Source of the DNA: Nemania diffusa
Taxonomy: Eukaryota; Ascomycota; Sordariomycetes; Xylariales; Xylariaceae
NCBI GenBank assembly: GCA_038501195.1
Contig: JBBPUQ010000007.1
Span: 3,201,501 to 3,265,500, forward strand
Length of the DNA stretch: 64,000 nt
Direction: 5' to 3'
Each line of letters starts with the position of its first letter. Positions within the stretch are counted from its first letter, which is position 1. Both the position numbers and the translations under genes were made by a program. Positions 12,726 through 26,639 of the stretch are shown here, piece by piece. The notes below the pieces were generated by a model. The model saw only the letters and a list, made by a program, of their open reading frames with translations. It ran no database searches and had not been told where the DNA came from.

Positions 12726-15700
12726 AGACCGAAGTACTCTCACTACAATCTACTTTCGCTGAATGTATCCCAATGTACTCAGAGCCCCGGGTTATACAGT
12801 TGCAGTCATGATGATGACATGAGCCAGATAGAGTAGCGGGGCCACTGCGCGGTCTAACCTTGTAATTTGATAGATGTCACTTGAGTATTTCTCCACGCGA
12901 TCATGCACGAATCTGGGGGTGAACTTTATTTAGTAGATGGCTCGCCACGCGTCTCGTGTAACAAGATGTACAGGAGACTTGGCCTGGCCAACCCTCCATT
13001 TAGTCGTAGTGGCTATGGATGTATGGTACTTCTAAGTGCTTGGCCCACGGCCCAGACCAACCACTTAGAACATAGATCAAGTGCCGGCGAGTCAGGGCCA
13101 TGTACATTATCCCTACATGTACTTGGGTGATCTGCGAGGAGATACCTGGTTGTATTTAGAACTAATGGCTATGCTGTCTAGCGGGTCATCGATCTTTTTA
13201 GAGAATAGCTTAATGTTTCACATACGAAGGTTAAGTCAGATCGTCGCAATCTTAATATGACTTGGCCTGTCAGCCAAGTGATAGCTTAATTTTGTCTATC
13301 AGACGATCTTCTAGAATACCTATAGTACCTGGCTCTGTTCCTGTCACAACACTTTAGTCTTGAGGCCCCGGAGTAGCGTCAGGTACTTCACAGCGTTGTC
13401 CCATACCAATAAATGAAGGCGAAATGATGAATCACGTTGTGTAAATCAATGCTCTGTTTTGACGAATTCCCTGGAACCATTTTAGCGGGATTGAAAGCCA
13501 CGAGGCGTAACAAGCTTAAATCTAAAGTGGCTCTAGTGGTTCTAGTGCGAGACAATAACTGACCTAGTTCTTCATAATGGAGCCCGATGCACGGCATACC
13601 GTCTTTGACCCCGCCTATATCATGCAACTATACATCCCTAACGACAATGTATAGGGGGTGGATTAATAACAATCTTGCTCTCTGCCGTAGCTGCTTGTAT
13701 CGACACTCTTACTCCACAACGTACTCTAAACGCTAGCTTTTCTTAACTCCCTCCCTACGAAGCCAAGGCCTAATAGCCAATTGCCTAATAATTGATTATG
13801 CGTGAAACCGGATACCGTATTACGAAGCCCATTGTGTAGCAGGTTGGCGTATCGCCGAGTTAGGAGATAGTGTCTAGTGTTCTATTGTGCCCAATGCCTC
13901 CGCACCCGGCCGAAATGTGAGCCTAATTCGAGTCACGGATCTTCCCCAGGGGCAGGCAATTTAGAGTTTAAATTCATAAATATATACACTATGAAGCACA
14001 TAATTAAGAGATTTTTCCCCTTGAGATTACCAGCCCTGCGTTGTGTCAATAAGTATCTAAGCAAATGGAGGGAGCCGCAAGGCTGAAATAGACTACAATG
14101 TGTAATAATATCAGTTCATATGAATAAAAGCATGCTAAGGCTTTGGGAACTAGTCAACAGTGCAGGGCTTTAGTACTGCCTCGGCGATCCATGAGTGTCT
14201 ACGATAGATAGATACTGTAGGTAGATAGATAGGTACCGCACGAAGTCTAGATTTGTGTGAAACATATGGTCTCTCGTGGCGCCGAACTATGAACTGTACA
14301 TACATTGCCTAAATGACCATCTAGATCTCGAGCCAGATGGCTATTAGGTACTACCGGCAGCTTGCCCACAAAACAAGTACTGTACAGAAGTGCTAGCAGA
14401 GACAAGACTTCCTACTGGAAATCGACCCATTTTGAGTCAACACCGCATGGTGACTACATTGACGCCCACTTCTTGTTCCAGAGCAACACATTATTTAGAG
14501 TTTTTAGGGCCGGCCACGCTTGGTATATAGTTTGAGCTGAGTTGCAGATGACACTGTCACTTGATCCAGGTTAAACCCTGTCGATGTATCAACCGGGACG
14601 GCTAACCACAAGTACTAAGCTCGCCGTCTTGTTCTAGCTGCCTTCTCTACGAAGTACCTGGGCTTGCGTAGTCGTCCAGTCCCCACGAGCTGGCAGAGAT
14701 CGGACGAGCTAACCAACAACTGCAAGAAGCCCTAGCCCTAGCCCTGGGCTTTATTTTGTGGGAGGAGGCCCCCTCAATGATCGCCGTCCGCGGGAGAGGA
14801 TGAGCGTTGAGAGCCTTTCCCGATAACTCTAAATCTCCGTCGTTCCGTAATATTGGGGGACGATAACCTCTTGATATCCCACCTCTCCTTTGGCCGTGTT
14901 CTCTCGCATGTACATACCTCCGCGGGACTAGAGAGTAGATACTAATGACTAGCATTATTTAGGCCGTCACCAGTCTCAAGACATCGACTGCCTACGTGGA
15001 CAATTGGGATTTGTATTTTTGCAGTCATATGTCCTTGGCTAGGTAGATATGCATTCTCGGCGGTGTGACATGAAATCGGTATCTGCGATTCTCCGTGCTA
15101 GTGGCATTCGCTCAGAGGTCACGCATCACTTATGCCTTGTGCCCTCTTAAAGCATAGTTCTTACGTCCAAGTCGGCGCAATACACTAAGGAGTCCAAGCC
15201 AAACACCGAATGCCTCAACAATCGCCGACAGGTCCCACAAGATCTCCCCTCCATGTATTCCATGTAGGTACTCCATGTATCACCACCTGTTTGTTCGTTG
15301 TGCCCCAAGCCAGCCGGCCCGATGGACGAAGCAATAGTGCTACATAGTATCACTTGCCGCCGAGAAGCCAGAAGGAATCCTAAGACTCTTTGGGAGGGAA
15401 TCCAGACTGTTGGGAGGACTAGTCCAAGCTAGCCACGTCCCCCACGACGCCTTCGCGCGTCTCCGTTATCACCAGTCTTGCCTCGGCCGCGCGATGGAAT
15501 ACCTATTAATAAGCTTAACGCTCGGGCTGGATTACGCCTTAACCATTCCATTGGAGTTCGGACCGGCCAAGCTAACTGCCTCTGGGGTGTTGATCCTATA
15601 TGACATCCAGAATTGCCGGCCGGCGGCATGCTCGGGATGTAACAGAGCTGCCTGCCTGCCTCGTGCCCTCAGCTTCGTGGTCTACCGGCCGGCAGCGCAT

Positions 15701-18700
15701 TGCTTCCTTCCATCCTTCCCATTTTTTTCTTTTCTTGTCCTTCTTATCTGGATCCAAGACCCGAAATGAGACAAGAGTGAACTCGTATGCAGCAATGCCC
15801 GATAGATAGCGGTCGGAGATTTCGGAAGAACCACTAAAAGCGCGAAAAACGTTGATTGTCGGGAGAACACCGGGGGTTGTTCTATGTACACGTCTACGCA
15901 TACAGTACTATGCCCGGTAAGAGGTACATCTGAATTAAGTTATGGGGGCCGAGCTTTTTCTTGTCTAAGCTAGGCTTTCGCTAAGGTGCATGCGTATGCC
16001 AGACCGCAAGAAACGTGGCGTTAAGGTTTGGGGCCAGGCCAATTGCAGCCAGGGATGGGGGTGCGTGTGTGTGATATGACAGCTTCCTATCGTCATATCG
16101 TCATCTCATGAGCTCGTCGCTTGCGTACCGTAAGCTCCCAGCACTCGCAGCTTGGAGATTGCAGCTCGCGCTCACGCCGAGCCTTGCTGCTAGTCAGGTC
16201 CTTACTTCTGCAGTTTGTCCGGAGTGCGATGAATGCCGCCATAGAGACTTAATAGATACCTAGTGTAGCAGTCGCCGGTAGTAGGTAGCGCAAACGGCGG
16301 TAAGAAGGCTACCGTCTCGAGGGCGAAAAAGAGGCTCAAGCCTCCGATATGCAAGATGGCGCCAGAATAGGCAAGTGATCGATCGCCAATCCATATTGCA
16401 ACCCAACCGAAACGCGGCCCTCGCATAAAAGTGGCACGTAATATGTATGCACTGTCCATCTCCCCGAAGGCCGTCGCATCCCGTGCCTCAATCCCTACGA
16501 CTGCATTCGTTATATGTGACACACACGTTTCCCCCTGGCTTTTTATCTGCCATCTGTATACCTACTTATCTTGCACGCGAGCCACGTTCCTGTAGCCCTA
16601 TCTAGATTATTGTACTAGATTGGCCAGCTGCCGTTGTATGGTGGCAGAGAGATGTACTTTTGTGGTTGAATCGTGCAGCTCGCCATTCCTTTATCGTGCT
16701 GCTGACATGGCCGTATGCGTACTGCGTAATTCCTACGTGTAATATCTCGCAGCATGTGGCAGTTTCTAACTATAAGCCCCCTCCATCTTGCGTTGTGCTG
16801 TTCATACACCCACACACTCTCCCTCTTTCTCAGCCGAGGCAGATGGATGGTACACTAGACCCTCATACCAAGGACCGAGAGCGCCAAGAGCGTCTGATGC
16901 AAAATAATAAGGAGGCAGACAGGCCTTGGCTGTGTTACAGCGATTAAGCGCTTCGACCGCCCGGTCTCATAATGAATGTTTATTTCAGCCGTGATCACAG
17001 ACATTTCACTTACCCTAATCTGTCTCTACTTGTGTAGAGCTCTATGGGTATGTAAGAGAGTATGCGACACGTCAAGCATGTACTTTGGAGTTCCTATATG
17101 TATGCATGTCTCAGATTTAGTAGTTTAATGACGTTCGGTACAAAAAGGTACTTACTATAGTCTGGGTCAGAGCATCTAGCTTACCAGGTAGTAGAGTTCA
17201 TGTCAGCTCTAAGCTTCAAGCGAAAGCTTAGCCGTTCTAGGTTGCTAACTATCTATAAAGCTACGTCATGATGTATATATAGACTGCATCCCATGTGAAA
17301 CGGCCCCGGAAAAAAGATTAGCCATCTTTAAAACATAGCTCATATTATGTTATGATGCTTTTAAGATGTTGAAAGCAGACCTGGTGTTATGCTTCTTCTT
17401 AAACACAGCGCACAAGCTACTCCTTCTAGCTACCTACTAACCTGCTATATGTACTAGGTACCTTGGCGAACTAATTATCTTATTAGCTCTAGGTAGATAC
17501 ACCATACTTACTCGTAAGTAGATGCTAGCGGGCTCAATCGGGGAGGGTACGCAGTAGGCTAACATGAGACGTGCAACTCTGCCTCCCGGCGGCCAGGGCT
17601 AAGTGTCCCTTATATATATGCGAAGTTGAGAGTTGAGGCTCAATGACTAATTTAATAGAAGGCCACGCAACGAATACGTAGATCTCATAGCGCGGCCCTC
17701 GTGTTGAAATGCTTAATAAAAGCATAATCGCGTAGCGCCTCGCGCAAATAAGGTTTCATCCTCAGCCCCCGAAACCGCGAAGTACCTAAATAAAGCAGCT
17801 TAGCGCCCTAACTAACCCCGATAAACCTTCGGGCAAAGAAAGACCTGGGGCAATACACGGGAAACCGAGATGCGCAGCTGGTCTCAGGCATTACGCATAG
17901 AAACAAATATTAAGGTTGAGACGAAGCTAAATTGACCCTATATATTATAAAAGTAGTGGTAAGTGTGGCCTGTAGAGTTGAGTGCATGGATGTAAGAGAG
18001 GAGGGGAAGAAAACCACAAAAAGGAAAAGAAAAAAGACCGAAAGGCTTTCCCAGCTACCAATACGAGGTGACTGCCGCACGCAGACATGCCTCTCTCTAC
18101 TGCGCGAGTAAATAATTAAGATACGCAATGCTGATTCAATCTACTAATACGTTCCGAGTCTGCGTTGTCTGTTCGTTGTCAGTCCTCTATCTAGACAATA
18201 GTCGCATTTCAGTAAACTTTTCTGAGCCATGAACACGGGACGGAGCGATCCAATGTAGACCAAACTAGAGACACATATATGAGGGCGGAGAAGAAAAAGG
18301 GAAGATGAGAGCAAGAGAGTATACATAGACCAACATTGGACGACGTCGCGCGAAGCTGGGGCCAATTGAGTTAGAGAACCCTGCGAGTTAGCATAAACTT
18401 CCCAATCTATGTCACGGCCGTCGTTCGGTCGACTAAATACTTCTACCGGCCCGGTTTGTCCGTGTTTTCCACCTGGGGACCGGTAAAGTATAAATAGCCT
18501 CCTAGCAGCATCTCATAAACTGGAACCTACCTAAAATCTTGTGAGTGCGCAGACGTGATTATTAGGGTTGACCCGAAACATAAAGTAGAGCTTATTTTAT
18601 TGTTGTATTACATGACCTAACACGTTAGGGCTAGTAGGCTCACCACAGTTATAGTTAGCGATTAGGTTTAGAATTAAAAACGGGTATCACCTTTACAAAA

Positions 18701-19418
18701 CCAGAAAGGGTAAAAATAACTTGAAAGTTAAGAAGGAATTTAAGGGTAAGAAGCACTCATAATAGCAAAAAAATAACGCCCGGTCATACCTAAGTAGATA
18801 CCTAAAGTTGAATAACCCTGTATTTAAACAGCAACAGAAGCATTTGTGGAGGAAGGATTATATAAGCATTCTTAACTAATCCTAGCACCTGGGAAGCGGG
18901 CCGTGCAGCACGTACCTAATTTATCTACTGCAACGACATGAGTTGGGTGAGTGGGGGATCCGAAAAACCGCCTAAATGTATGGCTTGAGAAAGGAGATGA
19001 AAAAATCTGAGCCTACTTGGAGAGTCATTTTACTGTAAAGGTTACGATGCAGCGACAAAGACGAACGCAGTAGTTTGAGCGTAGCTGGATTTATTATGCA
19101 GCTATGATAAAAGCAATAAGCTACAATGCAATGCGTTTCTCTTTCGAGAGTTGGTTGGTATCTTGATGCACGGCAATATTTACATGCCAACCCGTACCGT
19201 CGACCCCAACAATACTTCCAAATCATCGTAATAATGAGCCCCCAACCCTGTGACTCCGTTCCTTTGGTAGTTAAAGCAAAGTGCTCAACGCATGCGCCTG
19301 TGATGAAGCAAGTACCGTGCCCGTTCCGATTACCATGATCTCCGAATCCCCAACCGGAGCCTACCCATTTTCTTTGTTTTCCCTAAACGCCGGAATCATG
19401 ATCTTTTGCTAGTTTGTT
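12726..19418. other. gene-free stretch between the retrotransposon and the WOPR gene
   Basis: Composition returns to normal at once after the element. Open frames reach at most about 119 codons (15410-15769, plus), overlap each other on both strands and match nothing I recognise, so they look like chance. Short GATA/GTAG runs occur near 14205-14235. I find no tRNA or 5S rRNA signature and no terminal repeats of another element. Confidence 0.55.
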
Positions 19419-20660
19419 CTAGGGGCGAAACTTGCGGTCGAGTGACCGAATTGCCCTTGCGTCAGCCGACATGTCATGCGCAGCAGCTGCAAGAGCTCGC
19501 GGTGAGCTGCTACCACTACTATTCCCCACCGAGTGTGCACTATTTGGCTCAGAGCTGCTGGGGGTAGGATGTAGCAGGATGCTTGACAAGCTTGCCTTTC
19601 GGGCCGAGGTACTAGTGGAACTAGCCGGGTTCGATACGTGTATGGGCGATAGTGAATTTGTTCTTGGGGGACTAGTAGCACGACTTGAAGGTGGCATGGA
19701 GGGAAATGGACCTTGGGGATTGCGGACACTGGTCGCCACCCGTGGATCGATCATGACGGCTTGTGCTGCTTGCACCTGCAGATGTTGGGATCGCGGAGAC
19801 CGGCTCGAGCGTCGGTCGGCTATTTGATAGGCAGAAGGGGGCGGTAGCCGCTCATACATAGAAGGGCCAGGATTAGGTGCTGTTGGAGATAGCTGCGGTG
19901 CTCTAGATTGAGACATTGGCTGGGGCTGACGGACCATTTCCGTCTCATGTTTGCCGTATGCATACGGGGGAGTCGGGTTTGGGGAGGGACCCCATGTTCC
20001 CATCCAAGCTGGCGCCCCCCAGTACGCTCCATACACTCCTTGATCTTGCGCCACAGGCGAGCAGTATGCTGGCATAGGCGCTCTTGTCAAGGCTGGAGGG
20101 CCGCTGTCATGCATGCTGGACTCAGGATACATCCCCTTATGCGGCGTAATATTCCGTAGAGACGGATCCGTGGTAGGTTGAGGAAGGTCGGGAGCCCCGG
20201 GAAGTGGCCGGGCATAATATGAGATTAAATGTAGGTGCTGCCCTTGTGAAGTCGTAATGCTGAATGACTGCTTCATCAACCCATCCGTTTTGTAACGGTA
20301 GCCTTCAGGCTCACCATCTTGATCATCGTCAGAATGGCGGGCGCTATCAGGTGAGCGCGCAGTCGTCCGGCGCGAGGCTCCAAAACCGCCTCCTCGCTTC
20401 CCCTCCATTTCTCGGTATGTGAGGAAGCTGCCTGAGACACGGCTAGCACTCCACGATTTACCGTCAGTCCAGCGTCGCATTCCAGCTTCCCGCTCGTCCC
20501 AGACAAAGACAGAGCCAGACCGGATGGACTGCCTCTCCTTTTCTGATAATCGACGCTGAACTCGCGGAAGGTGGCCGAGCCTACAGGCTTCAAAAAGCTT
20601 GATAGCGTCAGCGGGTGTTCGTACGTAGCCGTTGTAAGTTTCCATGTTGCCAGCCGCCAT
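19419..20660 (-). CDS. WOPR-domain transcriptional regulator, Pac2/Gti1 type
   Basis: A single-exon, 413-residue protein. The WOPR box family (Wor1, Pac2, Ryp1, Sge1) are fungal DNA-binding regulators of morphological switching, development and virulence. The first half-box spans about residues 6-86 and contains FEACRLG (23-29), RSGSVFVW (47-54), RRWTDGKSWSASR (62-74) and SGSFLTYRE (76-84). After a charged Gly/Arg/Asp linker (88-118), the second half-box runs from about 120 to 152 (GYRYK, LMKQSFSI, HLHLISYY). The sequence fits the Pac2/Gti1 branch rather than the Ryp1/Wor1 branch. The C-terminal 250 residues are Pro/Ser/Gln-rich and probably disordered. The start Met is followed five codons later by the METYNGYVR start usual in this family; either could be used. 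The gene stands alone, with 6.7 kb of gene-free DNA on one side and 18 kb on the other. The family assignment is firm; target genes are unknown. Confidence 0.93.
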   Translation of the reverse strand: MAAGNMETYNGYVRTPADAIKLFEACRLGHLPRVQRRLSEKERQSIRSGSVFVWDEREAGMRRWTDGKSWSASRVSGSFLTYREMEGKRGGGFGASRRTTARSPDSARHSDDDQDGEPEGYRYKTDGLMKQSFSITTSQGQHLHLISYYARPLPGAPDLPQPTTDPSLRNITPHKGMYPESSMHDSGPPALTRAPMPAYCSPVAQDQGVYGAYWGAPAWMGTWGPSPNPTPPYAYGKHETEMVRQPQPMSQSRAPQLSPTAPNPGPSMYERLPPPSAYQIADRRSSRSPRSQHLQVQAAQAVMIDPRVATSVRNPQGPFPSMPPSSRATSPPRTNSLSPIHVSNPASSTSTSARKASLSSILLHPTPSSSEPNSAHSVGNSSGSSSPRALAAAAHDMSADARAIRSLDRKFRP

Positions 20661-22057
20661 AGGTAGCGTGCGTATTGAGAATTGTTGCTGGACGTGGTGA
20701 TGGCATGGAGTTAACGGTACTCCTCCTAAATGGTACAGTAGAGCTTTAGAAATCCCGTCCTCCTGTCACCTCGATTCTAATGCACGTTGGACGTTAAACC
20801 AGATTACTAAATGGCCTTTCCGGGATTTGACATGTAATTGATCAAGCCTCAAATATCATATCAAGGCAAGGCGTAATCGTCTGAATATATCGGCCTTTCT
20901 AAAGAAAAAGAAGGGACATGTTAGCTGGTATCTATGCATATAAGTGACGCTCTAAAATGAATCTGCTGAAAAGAGAAGACTGCGGAGTGTAAGGCATGCC
21001 AGGCATCGGCTTTATAGGCGTGGGCATATTTGCTGCTAGTTTATACACTTTGAAATAGGGAAGGTGAAGGTGTTGATAATGCAACTACCGTCCTCTTCGA
21101 GCAGAGCTCGTCAAGGTGCATTCAGATAGATAGACCATGGCTTACATCTCCATCGTGAGTTCCAGTGCTGCCATGAGAGTTCAAAGGAAAGTGAAGGGGC
21201 ATTGTCTTTATATACGTACCAGGAGGAAATGTTGGCTAAATAATAATACTTGTCTGGGTGGTGGAGACCAGCTCCGTAGATGGGAGCAGGACAATACAAG
21301 TACTTATAAAGGCGAGCCAGAGCTAACGCTCAGGGTGTAATGACCACACTAGGCTGCGTGATACTACGACGCGCCTACGGACTCGGACCGTAAACCCAAA
21401 TGCGACTGCTAACTAAGGAATCCACAAGCTCAAGCTGCTATTAACACGGTTGCTCCTGTCGTCGTTGGAACCATGAGACAATGTATGTCGGTGTTGGTCT
21501 TCCCTGCGATGTAAAATGTAATGTATGCAAGAAGCGTAGTGTGTAAGCATTAGGTAGGGAGGGGTCTAAGCCGAACTCTCACGATACCATGACAACAGAA
21601 GCCGTGGTGATGTTTCTAGTACCTAGTTTCAGCAGTGGTAGATGAGACGTGGCAGAAGGGTAAGAGTCGATCGTTGGCAATTTTAGGTTGCATGAATAGA
21701 ATAGACTTGCTGTGAGGTGGGAAGGTACAGATTAAGGTTGGATGTGGACGGGTGAGGGTTTGGTGGAGGCTGTCTTGAAGCTCGAAGGATAGATAAATAT
21801 AAGCTTCGGAGGGTGTAGGTGCCAGGGTTGTATTAGGTTATGGGTATGGGTAGGCATGGGTATAGGTAATATACTGTAATTATAGAGAGATCGGTTGGCA
21901 GCCAGCTAGTCCCTTGGTGGGTTAAGTTTGCTGTGGGTCGATAGTATGTATGTACAGCGGTACAGTACAGCACCTTGTATAACTACAAGTACATACGCAT
22001 ACTTACACTAATTAGATACATACTGCTTCCCGAGTCAAGCCAGAAAAGAAAACCTCT

Positions 22058-22085
22058 GGCTTGGCTGGCTTGGCTTGGCTTGGAA
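22058..22085. repeat. imperfect GGCTT pentamer repeat
   Basis: Short run of GGCTT/GGCTG units in an intergenic stretch. It looks like a small unstable simple repeat, with no sign of function. Confidence 0.7.
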
Positions 22086-23460
22086 CAGCCTAGGGCGGGC
22101 TTGGCCCGTTGCCCCAAGGATTAGTGGGCTCGGAGGTATAGTACAGAATACAATCCCCTGCGCTACTTACCTATATGTAGGTACCTCTTACTTTTAGGTA
22201 ACTGGGGTCGCTACGCTACGGAGTACACCTAAGTTTCCTTATACTTAATGACTTATATATATGTACATAGGTAAGGAAGGTTGTTGCTGTACTTCAGTAC
22301 CTTACCTTACCTAGGTGGGTCCCCTACTAAAAAGTTCCTACGTACATATGTATCTACGTACTTACTTATGCTAGAGGTGGGACTTCGGCAAAAGGTACGG
22401 TACAGTGAGTATTGAAGGTATGTATGTAGGTAGTGCAGACCTTGTACACCAAATATACATAAATAGGTAGGTAGGAGGTACCGACCACCCAAACAACTTC
22501 AGTCCTGAAAATTTGGCTTGCAATGCGCAGTTCTCTTGATAACCATCTTGTCTTAGCACATCCAGCACGTGCGTGCGGCCATGCTATCCGCGCGTTGTAA
22601 CAGGGAGGGCCAGGCTGTCACCTTGTCCAGTAGGAGTTGATAAGAAGAGATGATTAATAATAATAAAATAGGCAGGGAGAGAGTCAATGGCAACAAGAAC
22701 AATAATGTTGTTCGTCAAGCCACTTGTGTTTCTGTCGTACTAAGTGATATAACTGCTGTTCTTTTGCCCCAGCTCGCTTAGCTTGAGCTTTATCTGAGAC
22801 TTGTGTTATAGCCTGAGCTTGTTTATCGGGGAGTCAAGGCTCGTCTAAACAAGCTGAGGAGAAGGCTGGCAACTGATGACTGAGGATAATACATTGTACA
22901 TTGTACATTCCCTGCCCAAGGTAAGGGGGTTAAGGTTCGTCAAGGCTCCATCAAACAAAGCCTTAAAGAAGATTATCATGCTACTTGGTACAAGTGCAAA
23001 ACTCTTAAAATATTTATAGCAGGCAAGGGAGTAACGAGTATATTAATCATTGCAGTAACTCTAAAATATAGACATAATTGTGCATGTTCAAGTAACCTTC
23101 AGAGCATGTGAATATCGATTATATGCGTAGGTAAGCTTAATGAAGCGGTCCACACCACCAACAAAAACATACAGCCTACATAGGTAGCTGGTATACGTCG
23201 CGGAGTACATGGACAGTACGTGTAAACACGGTCAAACACCAGAATTGCCAAGTTGGAGCCACCCATCAGCTACAGATACCGCCAAGGAAGACCATCTGGC
23301 TTCGTATAGTGCCTGTACTTGTACTTATTCGGAGTAGGTGCAGCTGTGGAAGAAGGGGTGGAGTCAAAATGCGAAATGGGGGTGATTTTATCATTTGTCG
23401 GCCAACTAGGTACACTGTAGAGGAGTGCACCAGATTATTTACTACGTATACTCACGTAAA

Positions 23461-23483
23461 GTAGGTAGGTAGGTAGGTAGGTA
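23461..23483. repeat. GTAG tetranucleotide microsatellite
   Basis: About 5.8 tandem copies of GTAG in gene-free DNA. Similar TAGG/GGTA words recur throughout the desert. Confidence 0.9.
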
Positions 23484-24149
23484 TCAATAATACATGACTA
23501 ACTAATGCTATTTTCTCTTATGTTTTAGTTCCCTTTTTCTCACCCTTTACAGAGTGAAAAGTTAATCTATGTATATATTGATTTACATCTATCGAGTTTA
23601 TAAGTGGTGTGTGCACTCTCTTGGCACTACCTACTGTAATCCTATACTAGGCATGTTTGTGTGCAGCCATTGTAAAGTAATTAATTGCTCAGAATTGTAA
23701 CTACAGGCTATGTTACCAAGTATATTATATATGTTACCTTACCGTTTCCCTCCCTTTCTATTCCCCTTACATACATGTGCGCATTTATCATCATACTGCA
23801 GACATTGAGAATTTTATGTGCTATGAGAGTCGTTCGCATAAGCGCACAGCATATCTAAAACAAGTAACGTCATTGTTTGCTATAACTCGTACATATTTAT
23901 ATATTCATATTTACTATTGTAGGGTCGTACGAAACAGTGATGCACTTGTTCCCTGGTGTCTACAGTAGAGCTAGGGATATAGGTATCATCATAGGACTTC
24001 TTGCCCGCTGAGTTGTCTGTTTCCTGGTAGCATCCTTTCATGCCCGCCGCCTGCAAGGACACGGTATCATCCGCTCTTCAGTGCCTGAGAGTAAATTTAT
24101 GTAGGGTAAGGATAATGGGGGCCGGAAGTTTCCCTAACGCCTTATACCG

Positions 24150-24168
24150 ATATATATATATATATATT
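24150..24168. repeat. AT dinucleotide microsatellite
   Basis: Alternating A and T for about 19 bases in gene-free DNA. Confidence 0.85.
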
Positions 24169-24551
24169 ACTCTGACGAAAGCATATATGTAAGGAGGTAT
24201 ACTACGTCGACAGGGCTTGTTCGTGGCTGGCGTGGGGGTCGGTATAATACTTTGGTTCACCACGGATAACCTACTACCACCTTACCCATGCCGCCGTCGT
24301 CTTCATCGCAAGCAACATGGATATCTGAGAGGATCCTGCCGTACATACATACAAGGGAGACGTCGCAAATATCAAGCTTGAAAAGTGGCATAACACTAAT
24401 CTCCACAGCTCCCCGGAGGAATTGGCAAGGGAATGAATGTGTGAGCTTCACATCTTCGCATTTTACCGAAGCGAACGCAAGTACCCTTGCTCTTGGAAAC
24501 GGTCGCATGGGTACAGCACCATATGTACTTTGGTCGTTTGTGTGAAACACT

Positions 24552-24571
24552 ACACACACACACACACACAA
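24552..24571. repeat. AC dinucleotide microsatellite
   Basis: Ten tandem AC units. This run also produces the Cys/Val-repeat appearance of short minus-strand frames here, which are not genes. Confidence 0.9.
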
Positions 24572-26639
24572 ACACCACCGAAGCTCGAATGGCTCCGGCG
24601 AATTTTGAGACCATCACAATGCACAGCACCTTGGTTGTGCCACCCTGTTAGACCCGATTGGGACCACCGTGCCTCTGAGCATTCTCGTTCTGGCATAGGT
24701 CTTAACCGAATTCGCTGATAGTCTTGCTCCTTTTGTACAGTCTACTAATTGGGCGCGACCACGTTTGTCTGACATGACATCGTCTGTCAAAGCTTGATTA
24801 GCATGTATTCGGGTATTACTGCCTCTGACTCTTCCTGTTACACTGCGCAAGTGGGAAGAGCCTATCAACGGCTCGCTAGATGATACCCGAACACACTGCA
24901 GTTCTTTTCTCCCCTAGCAGACAAGAATCAACGTGACCCTGTCCACTCCCTGTTTGCGGGTGACCATCGTGGCCTGTAGCAGGTTAGACCGTCAGGACCT
25001 ACTATACCTAGAGTCACTGGCGTCCCCTTCTTGTACTTCGTCCACCTATTCTGTATCTAGGCATTCTTAATCTCAGTGGCTTCTTGTTGCCGGCCGTGGG
25101 TAAGGACTAGTCATATGATATGGGGATTCCGTGCCGGCCAGTGGCATTTGAAATAGGCACCCGAACCCGCAGGCTTGGGTGGTCTAGGGTCATTGTCATT
25201 TCAAATACCCAAAGCCCTGGGACAGTCGATTCACCGCCTCAATCTAACTCTTTGAGGCTCAACGTACGAGTATCTTACGGGCTGGCCACGCTGTGAATAT
25301 ACTCAGGTAAGGTCAGAGAAGTATGCAGGTGGACTGATTCAAGAGGGATGTATTATGTTTTTGTAGTGATCATAGATATCGCTAGACGATGAACATGCTT
25401 TTTGCATATGAACCTTCAATATGTATTTGTATGTGGTCTACGTGTACGTGGCTATGGGTATTAAAGTTTTTACAAGCCGCCGTTCTAGATAAGGTTCATT
25501 TGAAACGATCTCAGCATGCATCTACAGTATGCAGGACTATAGGACTAATCGCAGTAGCAATCACCCACAGCCACGAGATGGTCAGATCCCTAAAGTTAGA
25601 TAGCTACCTTAACGAAAAAGCTTTTATCATCGTATTCTGTCGCCGCATGTACTACCTAGGTTTTTGGAAATTTCATTATGGGCCCAACACACCAGCAAGA
25701 GTAGGTGGTACATATTAGCCGGCGGTGAAAGAGAACGCACGAGGTCTTACGAGCCTGTGGAATGCATTGCTGGGAATGATTGGCTTCCCCCTTGGCAAGA
25801 AAAGGAACCTGCAAACACCAAGGTGCCTTGCTCATTACTCAACCGCTGACCATGAATTTGGAACGAGATCGCAACCACCTGGCCCACAATTGCTGAATAC
25901 AGAAAGAAGAGGAGTAACAATGCCCGCGGCAAAAAATGCATAGGCAGATAGGGACTAAGTGGAAAGATCTTCATCTTCATCTCAAAGGCAGCCACATCCA
26001 CTGTAGGTACTTGATGGCGCCATACATAAATGGGAAAACCCAACCTCTATGCGTATGACATGCTTCGTGCTTCACGCGCACAGTGCCATCGGTCCAAGAG
26101 GACCCTAGCCACAGGTGAGGAGCGATTTGAGTTTGATAGTGGACCACCCTTGTTGAGGCTGTTAGTGGCGGGCTCTTGATGACGAACAGGATGTACATGT
26201 GTCATCAAACGATGCCAGCCCTGTTTGGAGTTCCCACTGGCTGGGAAGGATTCAAGCTTCTTTCCTAACCGAGCCGGGGTGCAGATCTCATGTATCAACT
26301 GTACCCTTCATTTCCTGGCCCTCAGCGGGTTCTCCCATGACGAAGCTGACGAACCGAATAGTAAATGTCACAGGCTGCCGGGACAAATACTCTGCCCTGA
26401 TACTCAGTATACGATGGTTAATCACCCATGCGCTCAAGCCATCACCAATAACTCTATAGCATGCGGTTATGAGGCCCCAACGAGCATCATGCATGCCCAG
26501 GGCTTCTAGAGCACGATGGCAGATCACACGACACCCAAGAATACAGGCAGGCCCTAGTCGTTGACTCTAGCACATTTCCAACTGCCTCGCGCCGCGCTCT
26601 ACTGCAATCTAACACTGCCTGAACGCATACGGCGTCGAA

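Noticed and set aside
24940..25000. Possible 5S rRNA end (GGGTGACCAT-like word)
   Set aside because: The rest of the 5S promoter and stem sequence is absent upstream.
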